From contig NZ_JAUQON010000002.1 of the NCBI RefSeq assembly GCF_030580955.1, forward strand, positions 682,001 to 746,000: DNA of 64,000 nt, read 5' to 3'. Shown one piece after another: positions 58,758 to 64,000 of this stretch. The notes beneath the pieces are model-generated. The model was not told the origin of the DNA. It worked only from the letters and a program-made list of their open reading frames with translations, and did not search any database. Source of the stretch: Hymenobacter convexus (GTDB lineage: Bacteria > Bacteroidota > Bacteroidia > Cytophagales > Hymenobacteraceae). The translations under genes were made by a program, and so were the position numbers. How positions within the stretch are numbered: position 1 is the stretch's first letter; each line of letters opens with the position of its first letter.

Positions 58758-60316
58758 TTATTTCCGCAGGTACCCGCCCAAATCCGACACGCTGGCAATG
58801 CCCAACTGGCGCGCCTGCTGCCCGCGCATGAGCAGGGCGTAGGTGTTGTTGAAGCCAAGCGGCGCCAGCCATTCCAGCCCGTAGCGCCGCCGAAATTCGG
58901 CCCGCACGTAGCTGAGCACCGCCGCCGGGCGTCCGCCCAGCGAGTCGACCACCTGCGGCCGGGGCTGTAGCAGCACCAGCAGGCCGGTGCCGGTGTATTC
59001 GGGGTAAAGGTCGATGGCACCGGTGCGCAGCGCCTCGAAGCAGATGCTGGTGGCGCCCAGGCCGCTTTTGGTTTCCACAGCCAGGTCGGTATTGCCCCGA
59101 ATGAGGGCGGCGTACATCTCAATGAGGATATACTGCTCAGCAAAAATCTTGGAGCCCAGCCGCACCACCGGCGCGCTCGGCACGGCTGGACGCGGGGCGC
59201 GCCACAGCCCGCGCCGCCGCAGAAATGCCTCGGCAATGACTTTGGGGTCTTCGTGCAAGTAATCGGCCCGGTAGTTCAGTTCCGTCATGGCCGAATCGGA
59301 AATCTGCCCGTCAAGCTGCGCCAGCACGGCGCGCAGTTCCGGATGGGCGCGCAGCACGGCGGGGCGCACCACGGGCACGGCGTAGTAAGGCGGGAACACC
59401 CGGCGGTCGTCGCGTAGCACGCGCAGGCCGTAGGCCCGGATGCGGCCGTCGGTGCTGTAGCCGTCTATCACGTCCACGTTGGCCTGGTGGGCGGCCTCGT
59501 ACACCAATGCGGGGGCCAGCACCACGCTGGGCAGGTGCGTGAGGCCGTAGGCTTTGGTGAGGCCGGGCAGGCCGTCGGCGCGGCCCACAAACTCGGGGCT
59601 GAAGCCGGCCAGCAGCTTGCCCGTGGCCCGAGGCAGTAGGTAGCCGCCGGCCAGCAGCGGCAGCGCCACCAGCAATGCCGCACCCGTTTGCCGCAGCCGC
59701 CGGGCGCTGAGCTTCTGCACACCGCCCAGCAGCGCATCGAAGGCCAAGGCCAGCCCCGCGGCCGGCAGCGCCCCGGCCAGTATCATCACCGGATTATTTA
59801 GGTTGATGCCGCCGAAGATGAACTCGCCCAGCCCGCCGGCTGCCACATAGGCCGCCAGCGTGGCCACGCCCACGTTGATGACGGCCGCCGTGCGGATGCC
59901 GGCCATGAGCACCGGCAGCGCCAGCGGCAGTTCTACCTGCCGGAGCACCTGCCCATCGGTGAGGCCCAGGCCGCGGGCGGCTTCCTCCACGGCCGGTGGC
60001 ACGCCCTGAATACCAGCCAGCGTGTTGCGAATAATGGGCAGCAGCGAATACAGAAACAGCGCAAAAATGGCCGGCTTCGGTCCAATACCCAGCAGCGGAA
60101 TCAGAAAGCCGAGCAGGGCAATGCTGGGCACCGTCTGGAGCACGCCGGCCAGGCCCAGCACGGCCGGCGCCCAGCGTGGCCGGCGCGACAAAAACAACCC
60201 CAGCGGCCCGCCCACCAGCACCGCCAGCAGCAGCGACGCCGCCGTGAGGCCAATATGCTGCAAGGTTTGCTCGCCCAGTTTGCCGGCTTGCGCGTGCCAG
60301 AAAGTGAATAGTGCGC

Positions 60317-60329
<13 letters not shown>
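58758..60329 (-). CDS. betaine/choline-type ABC transporter: permease fused to a circularly permuted substrate-binding domain
   Basis: 523 residues. Residues 1-215 are a ProW/OpuCB-like permease with six hydrophobic helices and the EAA loop (EEAARGLGLTDGQVLRQ at 115-131). A further helix (218-232) leads to an OpuCC/ProX-like binding domain whose halves are in reverse order. Residues 238-376 match the usual C-terminal lobe (SPEFVGRADGLPGLTKAYG, YSTDGRIRAYGLRVLRDDRR, DSAMTELNYRAD). Residues 388-523 match the usual N-terminal lobe (RLGSKIFAEQYILIEM, DLYPEYTGTGLLVLL, GFNNTYALLMRG, ending SVSDLGGYLRK). It overlaps the ATPase gene by 13 bases. Imports quaternary ammonium osmolytes or a related ligand. 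Confidence 0.92.
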
Positions 60330-61264
<935 letters not shown>

Positions 61265-61290
61265 GAAGCAAGGTAAGGATTCGAAGGGAC

Positions 61291-61376
61291 GTCATGCTGA
61301 GCCTGTCGAAGCATCTCTACCGCAATAGTAAATGAATACTTGTGCAGCAGAGATGCTTCGACAAGCGCAGCATGAC
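61291..61376. repeat. dispersed palindromic element, family A, copy 8
   Basis: GTCATGCTGAGCCTGTCGAAGC left arm, GCTTCGACAAGCGCAGCATGAC right arm; CTACCGCAATAGTAAAT centre shared with other copies. Left and right outer arms have drifted (CCTG versus AGCG), so it is decaying. Confidence 0.88.
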
Positions 61377-61405
61377 GTCCCTTTAACTCCTAATTCAGGC
61401 CACAG

Positions 61406-61759
61406 TTACCAAAGTCGGATATCCGTCATGCCCGTCGGGATGGGCGGCAGTTCGCTGAAGCCCAGCACGCACCAGTTGTCCTGCACGCCGAAGGTGCCGC
61501 CTTGCAGCACGTAGCTAATCCAGCGGGTGATGCTCTGGCCGGTGAACTGCTCGGTTTCGGGCTCAAATTCGCGCAGCAAAAGCTGGTCGCCCACCTGGAA
61601 GCTGCGGTCGTTTTCGCGCACGTCGAAGGGCTTATTGCCGGCCTTCACCGCCGCAAAGCAGGAAGGCCAGATTTTGAGCTCATGGTTTTGGTGCTGCGAG
61701 GGGTTGGTGATGTGAAACTGGGGAACGAATTGGTCGGCGAAGGTCAGGTTCGTAGTCAT
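61406..61759 (-). CDS. DUF3850 (ASCH/PUA-like) protein
   Basis: 117 residues. HELKIWPSCFAAVKAGNKPF, then DVRENDRSFQVGDQLLLREF is the DUF3850 signature, an ASCH-like beta-barrel thought to bind RNA or nucleotides, with the conserved KxFExRxNDRxFxxGD pattern. The end (GTFGVQDNWCVLGFS) is the closing strand. Commonly found in phages and Bacteroidota; no phage genes surround it here. Function unknown. Confidence 0.85.
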   Translation of the reverse strand: MTTNLTFADQFVPQFHITNPSQHQNHELKIWPSCFAAVKAGNKPFDVRENDRSFQVGDQLLLREFEPETEQFTGQSITRWISYVLQGGTFGVQDNWCVLGFSELPPIPTGMTDIRLW

Positions 61760-62141
61760 GGGGATGAATGGTTAGGGAGGGCGCGGCCGGCTGGTGGGCT
61801 GCCTGGGTGGCAGCGGCAGGGCGGGGCTTAGGCGCCGTCGGGGGTGAAAACTTGTTTTCTCAAGTTAAGCAAAAAACAAGGCCAAGATGCTCCAACGGCA
61901 AGGCAATCAGGATGGTTCCAAGGGAATTGTTGGCCGGGTTCGGCGCTGGGCCGTGCTTATTTGGGCCTGCCCAGCTGCTCACACAATCGATTGAACGTGG
62001 CGCGTTGGCGGCTTTTCGGATGCAGGCAAGCCCGGCGCGAGCGCCAATGAAAAGCCTGCTACATTCCCTCAGATGCCGCAAAAAAATAATAGCTCGGCGC
62101 CCGGCGTGCCGTTATTTGAATGTTCATTTCGCCTCCTGTTC
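61760..62141. other. intergenic region, no supported gene
   Basis: 382 bases between divergent genes. A frame spanning 61768-62145 is open on the plus strand but has no family resemblance or start context, and its base composition is mixed. The only structure seen is AACTTG (61849) with CAAGTT (61861), a 6-bp inverted repeat. No clear TAnnTTTG promoter was found. Confidence 0.6.
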
Positions 62142-63794
62142 ATGAAAACGCTTCTCCCGACGCTTGCCCTTTTCAGCCTTTTCGCAGGCCCGGCCGCCCA
62201 CGCTCAGGCCCCACTCACGGTGCCCAAGCCCGTGACGGCCGCCCTAGAGCAAGTGCGCCCTGCCGATATCAAAGCCCACATTGCCTACCTGGCCGACGAC
62301 CGCCTGCAGGGCCGCAAAGCCGGCACGCCCGGCTACCAACTGGCCGTCGACTACGTCACCCAACAACTCAAAACCTTGGGCGTGCAGCCCGCCGGCGAAG
62401 CCGGTACCTACATTCAGAAAGTGCGCCTGCGCCGCGCCTTCCTGCAGCCCGGCGCTACCTTCGAAGCCCGTGATGCCCAGGGTGCTGCCCTGCCCCTCGC
62501 CGCCGGCCCCGACTACGTGCTCTACCCCAGCCCTGAACTGCCGGCCACCCGCGTCAGCAACGCGCCGCTGGCCTTCGCCGGCTTCGGCATCAGTGCCCCC
62601 GAGCTGGGCTACGACGACTACGCCGGCCTCGATGTGCGCGGCAAAGTGGTGCTGATTGTGCGCGGCGCGCCCCGCACGTTCGTGTCCACGGTGGCCTCGG
62701 CCAGCCAGGATTTGGCCGTGCTGCTCAAAACGGCCGTCGCCCACGGCGCGGTGGGCTTGCTGGTGGCCTCCACCCGCGTCGCACCGCCGGCCAGCGTCAG
62801 GGCCGGCACCTACAGCGTGCTGGGCGCCAAGGGAAAGGTGGCGGCCTCGCGCACCTTCGCGCCCGGCAGCCAGCAGCAGTTTTATGGGGCGGTGAATGCG
62901 GTGGCGCTCCAGAAGTTTCTGCAAACCTCGGCGCTCGATACCACGGCGGTTTTCGCCGCCATTCGCGCTGGCAAACCGGCTTCGGCCGTGCTCAAAACCA
63001 CCATCACAGCCAGCGCGCAATCCCGGTATCAGGACTTCGAGAGCTACAACGTGGTGGGCCAGTTCCCCGGCTCCGATGCCAGGCTGAAGAGCGAATACGT
63101 GGTGCACTCAGCTCACCTCGACCACCTCGGCATCACGGCGCCGGTGCAGGGCGACTCCATCAACAACGGCGCCCACGACAATGCCTCGGGCGTGGCCTGC
63201 GTGCTCGAAATCGCCAAAATCTACTCCAAGCTCAAGGAGAGGCCCAAACGCACGATGCTCTTCGTGTTCATGACCGGTGAGGAGCTGGGCCAACTGGGGT
63301 CCACCGCCTTCGCCACCAACCCCACCGTGCCCAAGGCCAGCATCGTGGCCGATATCAACATGGACATGCCCACGCTCATTGCCCCGCTGCTGAGCGTGGT
63401 GGCGCTGGGCGCCCCGCATTCCACCCTTATCGAGCCGGTGAAAAAGGCCTGCGCCTACATGGCCATCGACCTCGAAAATGACCCCGAGCCCGAGCAAAAC
63501 CGCTTCATCCGCAGCGACCAGTACAGCTTCGTAACGGCCGGCATTCCGGCCCTGCACCTCAAATACGGCAACAAAACCGCCGATGGCCGCAACAACCTCA
63601 GCGAAGAAGTGCAGAAGTGGCGCGCCGCCACCTACCACAAGCCTCAGGACGACATCAACGGCCGCTTCGACTTCGAGGCCGGCCGCAAGTACGTGCAGCT
63701 CTGCTTCCTCGTCGGCTACCAGGTGGCGCAGAATCCGGTGCGCCCCATGTGGAACAAAGGCGACTTTTTCGGCGCGCGCTACGGGATGCGGTAA
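62142..63794 (+). CDS. M28 family metallopeptidase with PA-domain insertion, secreted
   Basis: 550 residues from the ATG at 62142; signal peptide MKTLLPTLALFSLFAGPAAH (cut near AQA). Residues about 35-110 are the first part of the peptidase (HIAYLADDRLQGRKAGTPG). About 130-290 is a protease-associated domain (FGISAPELGYDDYAG, GKVVLIVRGAP). The zinc site is in HSAHLDHLG, HDNASGVACVLEIAK, TGEELGQLGS, DINMDMP and the final YHKPQDDI. The family are aminopeptidases of secreted or periplasmic type. The gene is monocistronic, with a palindromic repeat immediately downstream. Confidence 0.92.
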   Translation: MKTLLPTLALFSLFAGPAAHAQAPLTVPKPVTAALEQVRPADIKAHIAYLADDRLQGRKAGTPGYQLAVDYVTQQLKTLGVQPAGEAGTYIQKVRLRRAFLQPGATFEARDAQGAALPLAAGPDYVLYPSPELPATRVSNAPLAFAGFGISAPELGYDDYAGLDVRGKVVLIVRGAPRTFVSTVASASQDLAVLLKTAVAHGAVGLLVASTRVAPPASVRAGTYSVLGAKGKVAASRTFAPGSQQQFYGAVNAVALQKFLQTSALDTTAVFAAIRAGKPASAVLKTTITASAQSRYQDFESYNVVGQFPGSDARLKSEYVVHSAHLDHLGITAPVQGDSINNGAHDNASGVACVLEIAKIYSKLKERPKRTMLFVFMTGEELGQLGSTAFATNPTVPKASIVADINMDMPTLIAPLLSVVALGAPHSTLIEPVKKACAYMAIDLENDPEPEQNRFIRSDQYSFVTAGIPALHLKYGNKTADGRNNLSEEVQKWRAATYHKPQDDINGRFDFEAGRKYVQLCFLVGYQVAQNPVRPMWNKGDFFGARYGMR

Positions 63795-63821
63795 AGCAAA
63801 GAGAAACCTAAAAACCAGAAC

Positions 63822-63912
63822 GTCATGCTGAGCGCAGCCGAAGCATCTCTACCGCAATACTAAATCAAGATTAGTTACGCGGTAGAGATGCTTCGGCTGC
63901 GCTCAGCATGAC
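63822..63912. repeat. dispersed palindromic element, family A, copy 9
   Basis: GTCATGCTGAGCGCAGCCG / CGGCTGCGCTCAGCATGAC arms, identical to copies 4 and 6, with an AATACTAAATCAAGATTAGT centre. Between two convergent genes. Confidence 0.93.
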
Positions 63913-63933
63913 GGGCCTTCTAAATCCAAGGGT

Positions 63934-64000
63934 TTACTCCTCGTCCTCAAACTTGCCCATGGCCCCGCTTTCAAAATCGGCAATGGCCTGTACCAACTCA
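63934..64000 (-). CDS. C-terminal end of an unidentified protein (runs off the window)
   Basis: The minus strand is open from the window edge to a TAA at 63934-63936, giving the C-terminal residues ELVQAIADFESGAMGKFEDE with one more Glu. The acidic tail cannot be assigned to a family. It is convergent with the M28 gene, with repeat copy 9 between them. Confidence 0.55.
   Translation of the reverse strand, partial: ELVQAIADFESGAMGKFEDEE

Noticed and set aside
57311..59236. 641-residue open frame on the minus strand across the HYR gene end and the ABC permease
   Set aside because: It crosses a strong terminator and reads through two real genes; composition is Arg/His/Ala-rich with no domain.
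61406..61759. DUF3850 gene as a sign of a prophage
   Set aside because: The family is common in phages, but no structural, integrase or lysis gene lies nearby and composition matches the surroundings.
61768..62145. 125-codon plus-strand frame between DUF3850 and M28 genes
   Set aside because: No signal, membrane segment, motif or promoter; it overlaps the M28 start, and its composition drifts along the frame.

Overview
The window reads as chromosomal DNA of a high-GC Bacteroidota, most likely Hymenobacter or a close relative. Signs of this are type IX secretion (T9SS) C-terminal sorting domains on five large secreted proteins, SusC-type plug sequences, HYR and VCBS repeats, Bacteroidota-type promoters (TAnnTTTG at -7) and the pheA-aminotransferase-tyrA-aroF/chorismate mutase gene order typical of this phylum. 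No transposase, integrase, phage gene or CRISPR array was seen. Both end genes are cut by the window edges.

Layout: 1-3923 (+) aromatic amino-acid operon. 4011-9554 (-) three tandem paralogous secreted beta-propeller-like proteins, each with its own terminator. 9694-11781 (-) M13 lipoprotein peptidase. 12009-18351 (-) tightly packed set of erythromycin-esterase-like protein, BlaI repressor, BlaR1-like M56 protease and TlpA-like thioredoxin, preceded by a double dyad that looks like an operator. 18519-20680: unknown protein, MFS efflux protein, small membrane protein. 20802-20874: initiator tRNA. 20995-27081 (-): 2028-residue alpha-2-macroglobulin carrying a SusC-like plug. 27252-34498 (-): small membrane protein, secreted unknown, M48 peptidase, methyltransferase and a short class II UvrA. 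34580-37882 (-): 14-repeat VCBS/T9SS protein. 38085-40453 (-): msrB interrupted by an amber codon, PH-like protein and NCS1 permease. 40497-42674 (-): unknown secreted protein and GlpD. 42875-46611 (-): 5-oxoprolinase operon pxpB-pxpC-pxpA plus an NRAMP-like transporter. 46656-52022 (+): M1 peptidase, DUF3298-like lipoprotein, M20 amidohydrolase. 52019-54292: PDF-like protein, 2Fe-2S flavin reductase, GNAT. 54293-54719: very AT-rich island. 54720-58666 (+): translationally coupled pair ending in an HYR/T9SS adhesin-like protein. 58758-61264 (-): betaine-type ABC importer whose binding domain is circularly permuted. 61406-63794: DUF3850 protein and M28 peptidase.

Nine copies of an approximately 80-105 bp palindromic element (arms GTCATSCTGAGC...) and one copy of a second family (GTAGAGACGCGACACTT) sit between genes throughout. 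They have been drawn into genes: one codes the C-terminal tail of the aminotransferase and one supplies the uvrA stop codon. The points most worth a second look are the ere-blaI-blaR1-tlpA operon with its paired dyads, the BlaR1 with an unusual sensor, the macroglobulin/plug fusion, the permuted binding protein, the single-codon msrB lesion and the AT-rich island. All functional calls are from reading the sequence; no searches were run.
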